From Weeksella massiliensis (GTDB lineage: Bacteria; Bacteroidota; Bacteroidia; Flavobacteriales; Weeksellaceae): a DNA stretch of 64,000 bases. The notes beneath the pieces are model-generated. The model worked only from the letters and a program-made list of their open reading frames with translations. It had not been told where the DNA came from and searched no databases. The DNA lies in contig CCMH01000008.1 of the NCBI GenBank assembly GCA_000751595.1, positions 1 to 64,000 of the forward strand, read 5' to 3'. Both the position numbers and the translations under genes were made by a program. Below are positions 27,118-36,079 of the stretch, in pieces; position 1 is the first letter of the stretch; every line of letters starts with the position of its first letter.

Positions 27118-28455
27118 ATGCAATATACTTTTTCCAATCGATTAAAAATGGCCTCACTCATCATGTTAGTAGTGGGGGTCGTATTATATGCAATTGGATT
27201 CTTTATCTTTAAAGGACACATGGATAATTCTGAAGCTTATATCACAGAATTAATGCATGCAAATCCTTCTCATTTCTACGGTGATTATATCAGTGATCAG
27301 TTCCTAGAACTTAACACCGATCACCAAGGGCATATGGAACATTTGCAAAACTTATTAAGTAACCGTCCATGGGCAGCATTCTATGTACCTGCGTATTTCG
27401 CTTTCGGTATCGCTGCAACTGCACTTTTCTTCTTGTGCGTTCAATTCGTTGGACAAGCAGGTTGGTCTATGGTAGTTACCCGTGTTATGGAAGGTATCGC
27501 TTCTTATTTACCAATAGGTTCTTTGATTTTAGGAATCTTTGTTATTCTTTCTGCAATGCAGATGAATCACTTATTCCACTGGATGGTTCCAGAGTTGATT
27601 GATCCTAACGATCCACAATACGATATTTTTATCGCCAACAAAGCAAAATTGTGGTTAAACATTCCGTTCTGGACAATCCGTTGTTTAATTTACTTAGCTG
27701 TTCTTTCTTTGTTTGTGTACATCATCAAAGGTGCTACAAGAAAATTAGACGAACACAAAGGAGATATCACCTATTATAATAAATTATACACCAAAGCGGT
27801 TTTAGGAATTGTGTTTTTCGCACTTTTCTCAGCAGCTTATGCATGGGACTTTGTAATGTCATTAGACCCACACTGGTATTCTTCATTATTTATGTGGTAC
27901 GGAATGGTGAGTCATTTGGTAGCTTCAGTTTCTATCATGGCAATCATTTCTATCTACCTGAAAAAGAAAGGTGCTTTACCATTATTCAATGACAACCACC
28001 AACACGATTTAGCTAAATTTATGTTTGGTTTCTCATTATTATGGTCGTACTTATGGTTCTGTCAGTTCATGTTACAATGGTATTCTAACGTTCCAGAAGA
28101 AGTTCAATACTTCCAACAACGTATGGCACAATATCCATTATATTTCTGGATGTTATTAGCCAACCTAGTATTACCTTTCGTAGTAATGGTAAGTTCTAGT
28201 ATAAAACGTCGTTCACAAGTTGTTTTCGTAATGGCTATCTTAATTGTTTTTGGACACTATTGGGATTTTTACAACCAAATCATGCCAGCTGCAGTAGGAC
28301 CATTCCACAACTTCGGATTTATGGAAATCGGAGCATTAGTTGGTTTCACAGGATTATTTACATTCGTTGTGATGAATGCAATCTCGAAACTCAACTTAGA
28401 GCCAACCGGACACCCATACTTCCACGAATCAAAAATCTACGAATATCCTTTCTAA
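27118..28455 (+). CDS. actF: Alternative complex III membrane subunit ActF
   Basis: A 445-residue integral membrane protein with about ten helices, paralogous to ActC. It starts 26 bases after actE and ends the operon; a strong terminator follows. In many Bacteroidetes cytochrome oxidase genes (coxB, coxA) come next. Here the next gene is on the opposite strand, so any partner oxidase is encoded elsewhere. Confidence 0.95.
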   Translation: MQYTFSNRLKMASLIMLVVGVVLYAIGFFIFKGHMDNSEAYITELMHANPSHFYGDYISDQFLELNTDHQGHMEHLQNLLSNRPWAAFYVPAYFAFGIAATALFFLCVQFVGQAGWSMVVTRVMEGIASYLPIGSLILGIFVILSAMQMNHLFHWMVPELIDPNDPQYDIFIANKAKLWLNIPFWTIRCLIYLAVLSLFVYIIKGATRKLDEHKGDITYYNKLYTKAVLGIVFFALFSAAYAWDFVMSLDPHWYSSLFMWYGMVSHLVASVSIMAIISIYLKKKGALPLFNDNHQHDLAKFMFGFSLLWSYLWFCQFMLQWYSNVPEEVQYFQQRMAQYPLYFWMLLANLVLPFVVMVSSSIKRRSQVVFVMAILIVFGHYWDFYNQIMPAAVGPFHNFGFMEIGALVGFTGLFTFVVMNAISKLNLEPTGHPYFHESKIYEYPF

Positions 28456-28477
28456 TCGAATCGATCAAATTAGATAT

Positions 28478-28515
28478 AAAAAAATCTCAGTCTATAAAGG
28501 CTGAGATTTTTTTTT
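28478..28515 (+). terminator. Bidirectional terminator at the end of the act operon
   Basis: A 13-bp stem (28478-28490 with 28501-28513) with a 10-base loop, A tract on the left and T tract on the right, lies between actF and the convergent thioesterase gene. Confidence 0.9.
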
Positions 28516-28558
28516 ATTGTTTATTTTTTCGGTAGGATGAATGACAGAACTCAATACT

Positions 28559-29113
28559 TTATTTATGATCCAACTCTAAAACAACTCGAAAGTTTTCTTC
28601 TAAAAAAGCCAAATCATCTAATTCCTTTCGTTTGAAGTTTTGAATATCTTGCAACAAGGTTTTTCGGTTTTCTATACGTTGAATAGCTCTATAAAATCGT
28701 CGAACTTCCTCTTTATTACACAATTTCAATCGCGGAACAGTAACATTTTCTCCCGCTTCGTTCTTAGAAATCATGGTAAAATAACTCGAATTACAATGCT
28801 TTATTTCACCAGTTTGTATATTCTGACTTTCTACCCGAATGCCCACAACTACAGACGAATTGCCCACATAGTTTACCGAAGCTTTCATCGTTAATAAATT
28901 ACCAACTTCTACCGGATTCAGAAAATCTACACGATCTGTCGAAGCCGTAACACAATACGTTTCGGTAAATTTAGACGCACAGGCAAAAGCAATTTGGTCG
29001 AGTAACGATAAGATGTACCCACCATGGATTTTACCTCTAAAATTAGCATAAGATGGTAACATAAGCTGTGTCATCGTTACCTTAGAACTGCTCACAGTTT
29101 TTATTTTATTCAT
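28559..29113 (-). CDS. Acyl-CoA thioesterase, hotdog fold
   Basis: A 184-residue cytoplasmic protein. The hotdog signature is seen in FRGKIHGGYILSLLDQIAFACAS (GGYIL replacing the GG.L motif, Asp of LLDQIA) and the VDFLNPVEVGNLL strand region. Such enzymes hydrolyse acyl-CoA to free acid and CoA. The C-terminal 50 residues are helical and charged. Its start overlaps the end of the GH3-like gene by eight bases, so it is translationally coupled to an acyl-adenylating enzyme. Confidence 0.88.
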   Translation of the reverse strand: MNKIKTVSSSKVTMTQLMLPSYANFRGKIHGGYILSLLDQIAFACASKFTETYCVTASTDRVDFLNPVEVGNLLTMKASVNYVGNSSVVVGIRVESQNIQTGEIKHCNSSYFTMISKNEAGENVTVPRLKLCNKEEVRRFYRAIQRIENRKTLLQDIQNFKRKELDDLAFLEENFRVVLELDHK

Positions 29114-30611
29114 TGGTTTGGATTAAGTCTAATTGATAAAATTCATCAGCAATTGAACGATCATTGGCCAAACGCGGAACTTTATTTTGCCCACCCAATT
29201 TTCCTAAAGATTTCATATAATCCTGAAAACCATGTTGTTTTACCCGTGATATTTTCAATGGACGTAAGACATTTCCGCTAATCAAATCTTGGTAATAAAC
29301 ATTCAATTGACACATTTGTTGGTCCAATTCTTTTTCAAATTCCTCCAAATTAGTAGGTTCTTCACCAAATTCTATCAACCATTCATGGTAAGGTAAGCCT
29401 TCTTTCGGGTTGACTTGTGGTGCCACGCTAAACTCAATAATCGACGCAGGAAATTTCTGCAACGTTGCTTGTAAAGCTGTTTCTACTTCATGAGCAATCA
29501 CATGTTCTCCAAAAGCGGATGTAAAATGTTTTATTCGCCCGCTAACAATTATTCTATACGGTTTCAAGGATGTAAAACGTACCGTATCTCCAATATTGTA
29601 GGCCCATAAACCAGCTGTGCTACTCAAAACCAGAACATAATCTTTGTTCAATTCTACAGAAGCCAAAGAAATTCGGGTAGGATTTTCTTGATGAAATTCC
29701 TCTGCCGGAATAAATTCATAAAAAATTCCATTGTCGAGCAACAACAATAAATCTTCTGATTTTTGCGAATCTTGATAAGCAAAAAATCCTTCAGATGCAG
29801 GATAAGTTTGTATGCTCGGCAACGATTTTCCGAGCAAAGCATTCATTTTGTCGCGATAGGGCTCATAATTTACTCCGCCGGTAACAAGGAGTTGTAAATT
29901 AGGAAAAAGTTCATCTACTGTTTTGTAATTCGTTTGTTGTAAAAGTTTTTCAAAATACATGATCATCCATGGCGGAATTCCACTGATCAGCGTCATGTTT
30001 TCGTGTTGTGTTTCTTCTACAATAGCATCCACTTTTTCTTCCCAATCATCAATACAATTGGTTTCCCATGAAGGCATTCGATTTTTTTGGAGATAATCTG
30101 GAACAAAATGGGCCACAATGCCCGAAAGTCTTCCTACCTGAATTCCATTTTTTTTAATCAATTCTGGATTTCCTTGTAAGAAAATCATTTTTCCGTTCAA
30201 GAAACTTGCATTGCCCGACTCATAAATATAAGCTAATAAAGCGTTACGTGCAGATTTTATATGTGTTGGAATTGATTCTTTGGTCAACGGAATGGCTTTT
30301 GCCCCCGACGTTGTTCCCGAGGTTTTGGCCAAATACAAAGGTTTGCCAGGCCAAGTTACATTTTCTTCGCCTTCGATGATCGCATCAAAATAATTTTTCA
30401 AACCTTCGTAATCGCGTACCGGAACTTTAGCTTTGAAATCCCCATAAGTTTGGATAGCATCAAAATCATGATCTTTCCCAAAACGGGTGCTTTGAGCAGA
30501 TTTTAGTAAGTGATGAAATGTTTTTTCTTGCGTTTCTATCGGATGATTAATCCATTTCTGAACTTGATAGTGAACATATTTTGCAAAGATTTTTGCTAAG
30601 AATGCCTTCAT
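29106..30611 (-). CDS. GH3-family acyl-adenylate-forming protein
   Basis: A 501-residue cytoplasmic protein of the GH3 (auxin-responsive promoter-like) family. The ATP-binding loop SGTTSGAKAIPLT (about residues 100-112) and YPASEGFFAYQ motif are conserved, as is LSSTAGLWAYNIGDTVRF. Plant GH3 enzymes join amino acids to jasmonate or auxin; the substrate of the widespread bacterial group is not known. Overlapping genes on both sides (M23 peptidase by four bases, thioesterase by eight) mark a compact three-gene operon. Confidence 0.9.
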   Translation of the reverse strand: MKAFLAKIFAKYVHYQVQKWINHPIETQEKTFHHLLKSAQSTRFGKDHDFDAIQTYGDFKAKVPVRDYEGLKNYFDAIIEGEENVTWPGKPLYLAKTSGTTSGAKAIPLTKESIPTHIKSARNALLAYIYESGNASFLNGKMIFLQGNPELIKKNGIQVGRLSGIVAHFVPDYLQKNRMPSWETNCIDDWEEKVDAIVEETQHENMTLISGIPPWMIMYFEKLLQQTNYKTVDELFPNLQLLVTGGVNYEPYRDKMNALLGKSLPSIQTYPASEGFFAYQDSQKSEDLLLLLDNGIFYEFIPAEEFHQENPTRISLASVELNKDYVLVLSSTAGLWAYNIGDTVRFTSLKPYRIIVSGRIKHFTSAFGEHVIAHEVETALQATLQKFPASIIEFSVAPQVNPKEGLPYHEWLIEFGEEPTNLEEFEKELDQQMCQLNVYYQDLISGNVLRPLKISRVKQHGFQDYMKSLGKLGGQNKVPRLANDRSIADEFYQLDLIQTNE

Positions 30612-31390
30612 GTATTCGTCGACTTTTTGAAATTGATATATAGTTCGGGATCAACGGCTTTCCCGTTATGCCAAATCTCTAAATGTAAGTGTGGACCGGT
30701 TGTGAATTCGCCGGTATTGCCCACAGAACCAATGGTTTCTCCTTGTTTTACCTTATCTCCGATTTTTTTATACACGTCTAAATTATGCTTATAAATGGAT
30801 AAAAAATCATTGGTATGATCCACCACAATCACAAAACCTGTATCGGGAGTCCAATCGGTAAAAATCACAAATCCATCGCCGATTGCTTTTACAGGGTCAC
30901 CTGTTTTCGAAACCAAATCCAAGGCCAAATGTTTTTCGTCCGGGCTGTAAGTATTGCTGATATACCCTTCGAGAGGTGAAATGAATATCGGTTTTTTCTT
31001 CACATTTTCAGTCGAAATTATTTCGTCTTCTTTGTTCAAATCCAAAATAATTGGTAGGATAGAAGGTTGCTGAAAAGGTTGAATATTGGTATAATATGTT
31101 TTTTGAGCCAATAAATCTCGATTGTATAATTCGAGATTCTTCATGGTCTTTTCGATGGATTTTATTTTTTTATTTTGATTCTTGATAATCGAATCTTGTT
31201 GATCGAGCTGAACGCTTTTATGTTGAATTTCTTGTTGATGATTCAAATTATAGAAAAGAGAAGTCAATAATCCTACCAACAACAAAACCAAAAGCCAATT
31301 GTTTCTTCGAACGATTTTCGGAGATTTATCTGCTATTTTGTTTGTATTAGAGTGAGTTACGTTTGTTGTATTTTCTTGTTTATCGATCAT
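30608..31390 (-). CDS. Membrane-anchored M23 peptidase
   Basis: A 260-residue protein with one transmembrane helix (about 31-48), a coiled coil (about 50-100) and a C-terminal LytM/M23 domain (about 138-255). Metal ligands are visible: HLALD (first His and Asp) and GPHLHLEIW (HxH). The active site seems complete, suggesting peptidoglycan endopeptidase activity in the periplasm rather than an inactive activator. It is first gene of the operon with GH3 and thioesterase genes and divergent from sprE. Confidence 0.92.
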   Translation of the reverse strand: MIDKQENTTNVTHSNTNKIADKSPKIVRRNNWLLVLLLVGLLTSLFYNLNHQQEIQHKSVQLDQQDSIIKNQNKKIKSIEKTMKNLELYNRDLLAQKTYYTNIQPFQQPSILPIILDLNKEDEIISTENVKKKPIFISPLEGYISNTYSPDEKHLALDLVSKTGDPVKAIGDGFVIFTDWTPDTGFVIVVDHTNDFLSIYKHNLDVYKKIGDKVKQGETIGSVGNTGEFTTGPHLHLEIWHNGKAVDPELYINFKKSTNT

Positions 31391-31469
31391 AAATTCTTAT
31401 ACAAATATCTTAAATGTTTAGCGAATTAAATACTTAAGACAAGATTTTTTCAATTCTGCCGTTTTTTAG

Positions 31470-31477
31470 TAGATTTG
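31470..31477 (+). promoter_or_regulatory. Promoter -7 element for the sprE-like gene
   Basis: TAGATTTG matches TAnnTTTG 14 bases before the ATG at 31492; a T-rich stretch at 31444-31450 lies where a -33 box is expected. The resulting leader is very short. Confidence 0.45.
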
Positions 31478-31491
31478 CTTTTATTGCTCGT

Positions 31492-33891
31492 ATGAAAAAA
31501 ATTATACTAAGTCTTTGTGTGGTGATGAGTTTGGGAAGTTGTTCTACCAAAAAAAACACCTTTCAGAGCCGAACTTACCATAAAACAACTGCTTGGTTCA
31601 ATGCGCTGTATAATGCAGAACAAGAATTGGACAAAGTAAAAGAAGAACAACTTACCGAATATCAGTACAATTGGGGAGAAATTTTACCGGTTGATCCTGT
31701 TAACGAAATTGTGTACACAAAATCTATGGCACCAAAAATTAACCAAAGTGGTCGCCCTGGACAAAAGGAAAAATTTGTGACACCAACTGGTTTAGATGCT
31801 GTAGAAACAAAAGCCCAACGTGTGATCGAAAAACATTCGATGTTTATTGATGGGAAAGAAGAAAATCAGTTGATCGGGAGAGCTTACTTGTTGATGGGAA
31901 AAGCGAGATATTATAAAAAAGAATATTTCGATGCGTTGGATGCCTTAAACTTTATAAAATCGCAATTGCCAAATTCTAAATATGCCGAAGAAGCGCAAAT
32001 TTTTATGACACTTTCTGAGTTGAAAGGAGGTAATTTTTACGATGGTCGAGAAAAGTTAGCCGAAATGTACGAGCAAGGAATGAGCAAGAGAAACTTACAG
32101 TTAGAAGTTGCTAAAAATTTTGGTCAATACCTTATCGATACTCAGAAATATGAGTTGGCAACGGAAGTATTGACTCAAGCCGAATCTTTATCGAAAAACA
32201 AAACAGAACGCGCTCGCCTTAATTTTATTTTAGGACAACTGTATGCAAGGTTAGACGATCAGCAAGAACAATCAGAAGCCCATTTCGCAAAAGCGTATGA
32301 ACTGAAACCGGGCTATGATATGGAGGTGAAAGCTCATATTGCGATCGCAGAAAACTTCAAAAAAGATAAGAATGATTACGAAACCTATAAAAATCATTTA
32401 GAGTCAGTTTCGAATAAAAGTGTTTATAAAAAACGCAAAAATGAGTTGGATTATGCGATCGGTAAATTGGCTATTTTAGCAGGAAATCTTTCCGATGCCG
32501 AAACTTATCTAAAAAGAAGCTTGAAAGAAAAAGAAATTTCTGATCCCTATATTCGTGGGAAAGCTTATGAAGCGTATGCTGATCTTGAGTTCGAGCGTGG
32601 AAATTATTTGTATGCCACGGCTTATTATGATAGTGCGGTAACGGCGATAACGCACGAAAAAGAAGTGAAGAGAATTAATCTTCGTAACGATGCGTTGAAG
32701 AAATTGATGGAAAAACATTATTTGGTTCAGAAAAACGATAGCATTCTACGAATAGCTCAAATGTCGAAACCTGAACAAGAAAAATATTTTCAGAATTATA
32801 TCGATACTTTAAAAATAAAAGAAGAACGTCAACGTATAGAAGAAGAAAAACAAATGGCTTTGGCGAATTCTTCGTCATCGGTTGATTTTCAGTTAGGTGG
32901 CACTACGAAAAGTTTTAGTTCTAATAGTGGAGGCGGAAGTAAATTTTATTTTTATAATCAAGGATTGAAAAGTGACGGAACGCTTGATTTTCAGCGTATT
33001 TGGGGAAATCAATCGTTACGTGATAATTGGCGTTCTTCTACCGGAGGGACTTCTGCTCTCGAAAAAAGAGAATTAGAATTAACCGGAAAAATAGAAGAAG
33101 GAAATCCACGCCGTTTTGATTTGGATTTTTATTTAGAGAAAATTCCGACCCAACCGAAAGTAATTCAAAACCTGAAAATCGAAAGAGATACCACCGAACT
33201 TTCTTTAGGAACAGGGTATTATGATCAATTCTCGAACGAACGTTTGGCAATTACTACATTAGAACATTTGGTGAGCACTCCTCCGAAAAACATCGAAACC
33301 AAAGCTAATGCAATTTATCAGATGTATAGAATTGCCAAAGCAGAAAATGATCCTTCGATGGAGAAGTATAAAAATCAAATCCTATCCGAATTTCCAAATA
33401 CGTTGTATGCTGGCTACATCAACAACCCGATGGAAGATTATCTAACTCCCGAAACCAAAGAAGCTTTGGCAGATTATGAGGGCGCTTATGCTTTGTATAA
33501 AGATGGGAAATATGATGAAACCAAAACCAAAGTAAGACAAGCAATTGTGCAATATCCTACCCAAACTTTGATTGCGAAATTTGCTTTGTTGAATGCTTTT
33601 GCTGTTGGGAAAACCGAATCGACCGAACAGTTTAGAAGCGCGCTCGAAGTGGTTACCATTGCTTACGACGGAACAGATGAAGCCAAAAAAGCCAAAGAGT
33701 TATTGAAGAAATTAGATGCTGCCAAAAATAAAGGAACTTCTACCGAGGAAAGCAAAAAAGAAGTCGAGCAAGCGGCCGATGTTTTGATTCCTACAGAAAA
33801 TACACAACCAACTACTCCAAAGAAAAAAGTGTTAGGAATTTCTGGTCCTGGTTCGATTAATGAAGAAGATGCAAAACCAGCCGAAAAATAA
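31492..33891 (+). CDS. sprE: SprE/PorW-like TPR lipoprotein of type IX secretion
   Basis: A 799-residue lipoprotein (lipobox ending at Cys17, SLGSC). The opening CSTKKNTFQSRTYH and TTAWFNALYN are characteristic of SprE/PorW, the TPR lipoprotein needed for T9SS function and gliding. Tetratricopeptide-like helices occupy about 120-400 and 585-720. A low-complexity charged/serine segment lies near 440-490. The tail is Lys/Pro/Thr rich. T9SS cargo in this window (endonuclease I at 47410, CTD protein at 55402) fits. It is monocistronic and followed by a terminator. Confidence 0.85.
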   Translation: MKKIILSLCVVMSLGSCSTKKNTFQSRTYHKTTAWFNALYNAEQELDKVKEEQLTEYQYNWGEILPVDPVNEIVYTKSMAPKINQSGRPGQKEKFVTPTGLDAVETKAQRVIEKHSMFIDGKEENQLIGRAYLLMGKARYYKKEYFDALDALNFIKSQLPNSKYAEEAQIFMTLSELKGGNFYDGREKLAEMYEQGMSKRNLQLEVAKNFGQYLIDTQKYELATEVLTQAESLSKNKTERARLNFILGQLYARLDDQQEQSEAHFAKAYELKPGYDMEVKAHIAIAENFKKDKNDYETYKNHLESVSNKSVYKKRKNELDYAIGKLAILAGNLSDAETYLKRSLKEKEISDPYIRGKAYEAYADLEFERGNYLYATAYYDSAVTAITHEKEVKRINLRNDALKKLMEKHYLVQKNDSILRIAQMSKPEQEKYFQNYIDTLKIKEERQRIEEEKQMALANSSSSVDFQLGGTTKSFSSNSGGGSKFYFYNQGLKSDGTLDFQRIWGNQSLRDNWRSSTGGTSALEKRELELTGKIEEGNPRRFDLDFYLEKIPTQPKVIQNLKIERDTTELSLGTGYYDQFSNERLAITTLEHLVSTPPKNIETKANAIYQMYRIAKAENDPSMEKYKNQILSEFPNTLYAGYINNPMEDYLTPETKEALADYEGAYALYKDGKYDETKTKVRQAIVQYPTQTLIAKFALLNAFAVGKTESTEQFRSALEVVTIAYDGTDEAKKAKELLKKLDAAKNKGTSTEESKKEVEQAADVLIPTENTQPTTPKKKVLGISGPGSINEEDAKPAEK

Positions 33892-33932
33892 TGGTAGGAA
33901 ATTATTTAAATGAATAAAATATCATCTCAATA

Positions 33933-33965
33933 AAAAAAGCTTCAGATCTATTCTGAAGCTTTTTT
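33933..33965 (-). terminator. Bidirectional terminator overlapping the deformylase 3' end
   Basis: A 14-base arm (33933-33946) pairs with 33952-33965 around a 5-base loop. The stop codon of the minus-strand deformylase gene (33948-33950) lies in the loop, so one arm is coding sequence. Confidence 0.85.
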
Positions 33966-34619
33966 GTATAATAAATTTTGTTCGGTTTCTGCCTTTTTGT
34001 ATGTTGCTTTTTCTTGTTCTTGCAATCGATCGGTAAAGAGAATTCCATGCAAATGATCGACTTCATGTTGTGCAATAACCGCAGTAAAGCCTTCGATAAC
34101 TTCATCATGAAATTGTCCGTCCAAATCATAAAACTCTATCCGTATAGCGTAACTTCTCACGACATTCCCAATCGCATCAGGAATCGATAAACAGCCTTCT
34201 CGTCCTTTTTGTAAAAGAGAAGAATACCATGTAATTTTTGGATTGATAAAGAATTGAAACGGTTGTTCTTTCTGATCAAAACGTTGTATCCATACAGCAT
34301 TGCGATTGATTCCGATTTGTGGTGCAGCAATTCCTACTCCGCGAGATTCTTCATCGAGAACAGTTGCCAACATCCGATCGGCTAATTTTTTTACCGAAGA
34401 ATCTTTTGGGTCGAGATCGGTGCTTTTGGTGCGTAGAATTTTAAAATCGTCCTGATTGGTGGTTAAGAGAACTCTGAATTTATTGAGTTGACTTTTTTGA
34501 TTGATCAAGGCCAATTCACTTTTGGTAAAAGGATTGCTAACGGACATCGCAGAATTATTTTGTGCAAATAACATACTTTGCAAAAGAAGTGCACTAAAAA
34601 AAACTATTTTTTTTATCAT
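33948..34619 (-). CDS. def: Peptide deformylase with N-terminal signal peptide
   Basis: A 223-residue protein. The deformylase motifs are complete: GVGIAAPQ (94-101), EGCLS (141-145) and HEVDH (185-189), giving the Cys and two His metal ligands and the catalytic Glu. Unusually it begins MIKKIVFFSALLLQSMLFAQ, a convincing Sec signal peptide cleaved near residue 19, followed by about 35 residues before the catalytic core. Normal deformylases act on nascent chains in the cytoplasm and lack this. It overlaps the upstream DoxX gene by four bases. It may be a second, exported deformylase with another role. Confidence 0.88.
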   Translation of the reverse strand: MIKKIVFFSALLLQSMLFAQNNSAMSVSNPFTKSELALINQKSQLNKFRVLLTTNQDDFKILRTKSTDLDPKDSSVKKLADRMLATVLDEESRGVGIAAPQIGINRNAVWIQRFDQKEQPFQFFINPKITWYSSLLQKGREGCLSIPDAIGNVVRSYAIRIEFYDLDGQFHDEVIEGFTAVIAQHEVDHLHGILFTDRLQEQEKATYKKAETEQNLLYKKASE

Positions 34620-35026
34620 TTACGGTATATTTTATAATCCAACGAAAATTTTCCAGGGCCTGTCATCATCAAAACTAAATAAACGATAAAGTAGATAATC
34701 GCTAATTCTTTCGTCGCCAAATCATGGTGTAGATGAACGATGAAAATAGCCACAAACATAGTAATCAATAACGGAATAAGGACCGCTCTTGTCCAAAGCC
34801 CGAGAATCAATAAAATAGAACAAACGGCTTCGGCCAAAATAGCCAAAACAACAGATAATTCTGGGCCGATACCAATAGGATCTGGAAATTGTAAAGGTGC
34901 GCTATCAAAGAAGTTGAGTAGTTTTGTAACGCCATGGGTAAGCATCAATAAACCAACAGAAACGCGTAAAATGAGTAAAGCATAATTGGTTTTGGTGTCG
35001 TGTTTTCCGACATGAAATAATTTCAT
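34616..35026 (-). CDS. DoxX-family membrane protein
   Basis: A 136-residue protein with four hydrophobic helices and the DoxX features LLILRVSVGLLMLTHGVTKL near the start and a GLWTRAVL loop. Family members are quinone- or redox-linked membrane proteins of poorly defined function. Its stop overlaps the deformylase start (ATGA), so the two are coexpressed. A -7 element lies at 35072-35079. Confidence 0.88.
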   Translation of the reverse strand: MKLFHVGKHDTKTNYALLILRVSVGLLMLTHGVTKLLNFFDSAPLQFPDPIGIGPELSVVLAILAEAVCSILLILGLWTRAVLIPLLITMFVAIFIVHLHHDLATKELAIIYFIVYLVLMMTGPGKFSLDYKIYRK

Positions 35027-35071
35027 AATCTATAAAAAGTTTGGTATAAAGTTATTTAGAATATATAGCAT

Positions 35072-35079
35072 CAAAATTA
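35072..35079 (-). promoter_or_regulatory. Promoter -7 element for the DoxX-deformylase operon
   Basis: The minus strand reads TAATTTTG, a TAnnTTTG match 45 bases before the DoxX ATG. Confidence 0.42.
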
Positions 35080-35147
35080 ATCTTTTTCTATTAATTATAA
35101 GAACTTGTGTAAGTTTACGTTTAGATAAAATAGAAAAAATAATTAGT

Positions 35148-35963
35148 ATGAAAAATATAGTCGGTTTTGTGGTGCTTTTCTTGGTAGGATTTGTGAATGC
35201 GCAAGAAACAGATTGGGAAAAACAAGATTTACGAGGTCGTGTGAAATTGGTAACCGAGGTGAAAACGAAAGCGATGATACGTGTAAACCATATCGAGAAA
35301 TATCAGCAAGAATACAATCGGGTGAGTGAGTTTCGTGAAGATGGTTTATTGCAAACGGAGAAATTTTTTGACGATGAAAAATTGCCAACTTATACCGTGA
35401 ATTATCAGTACAACGAAGACAATCAATTGATCCATAAAGATATCGACTCATACAATCAGTTTCTGAAAATTGATGAAACCTATACGTATGATGAAAATCA
35501 AACCAAAATTATCACCACAGAAAATGAGGTGGCTGTGCAAGAAAGAATTCAGGAGTTTGATGCTCATAAGAATTTATTGAGCGATAAAATGCGAAATTTA
35601 GAAGAGGAAGGGATTTTTGTGAATGAAGAAAATGAATACAACGAACAAAATCAACTGATCAAAAAACGCGTGAATTATGATCAAGGAAAATACGAAATGC
35701 GATATTCGTACAATGCAAAAGGTTTGCTTACCAAAGAAGAATATCTGATAGAAGGAGTGGTGACTTCTACGAAAGTGCGACAATATAATGAGCAAAATGA
35801 TTTGATTGCCGAAAAACAATTCGATCAATCAATGAAGCAAAAATATAGTGTAGAAATAAAATATGCGTACGATAAACAAAATAATTGGACTACAAGAACG
35901 CAATACCACGATAAATTAGACGCCCCGATTAGTAATACCACACGGCAGATTATTTATTATTAA
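35148..35963 (+). CDS. Secreted YD-repeat-like protein
   Basis: A 271-residue protein with signal peptide (about 1-18, ending FVNAQ). The mature part is a string of short repeats of the form Y-x-Y-[DN]-x-x-x-x-L-[IL]-x-K (for example VNYQYNEDNQLIHK, YSYNAKGLLTKEEY, IKYAYDKQNNWTTR), typical of RHS/YD beta-strand repeats. Toxin or autoprotease modules of large RHS proteins are absent. Such short proteins are common, uncharacterised envelope proteins in flavobacteria. It stands alone. Confidence 0.75.
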   Translation: MKNIVGFVVLFLVGFVNAQETDWEKQDLRGRVKLVTEVKTKAMIRVNHIEKYQQEYNRVSEFREDGLLQTEKFFDDEKLPTYTVNYQYNEDNQLIHKDIDSYNQFLKIDETYTYDENQTKIITTENEVAVQERIQEFDAHKNLLSDKMRNLEEEGIFVNEENEYNEQNQLIKKRVNYDQGKYEMRYSYNAKGLLTKEEYLIEGVVTSTKVRQYNEQNDLIAEKQFDQSMKQKYSVEIKYAYDKQNNWTTRTQYHDKLDAPISNTTRQIIYY

Positions 35964-36079
35964 TCTAAATTGCTAAAATTTTATCATAAAATTATCTTAA
36001 AACCTAAAAAAATTAACATAAATCATTTTTTATGGCAAAATGTTTGTTTATTGATAAATTGAATTTAAAAAAAAGGAAT

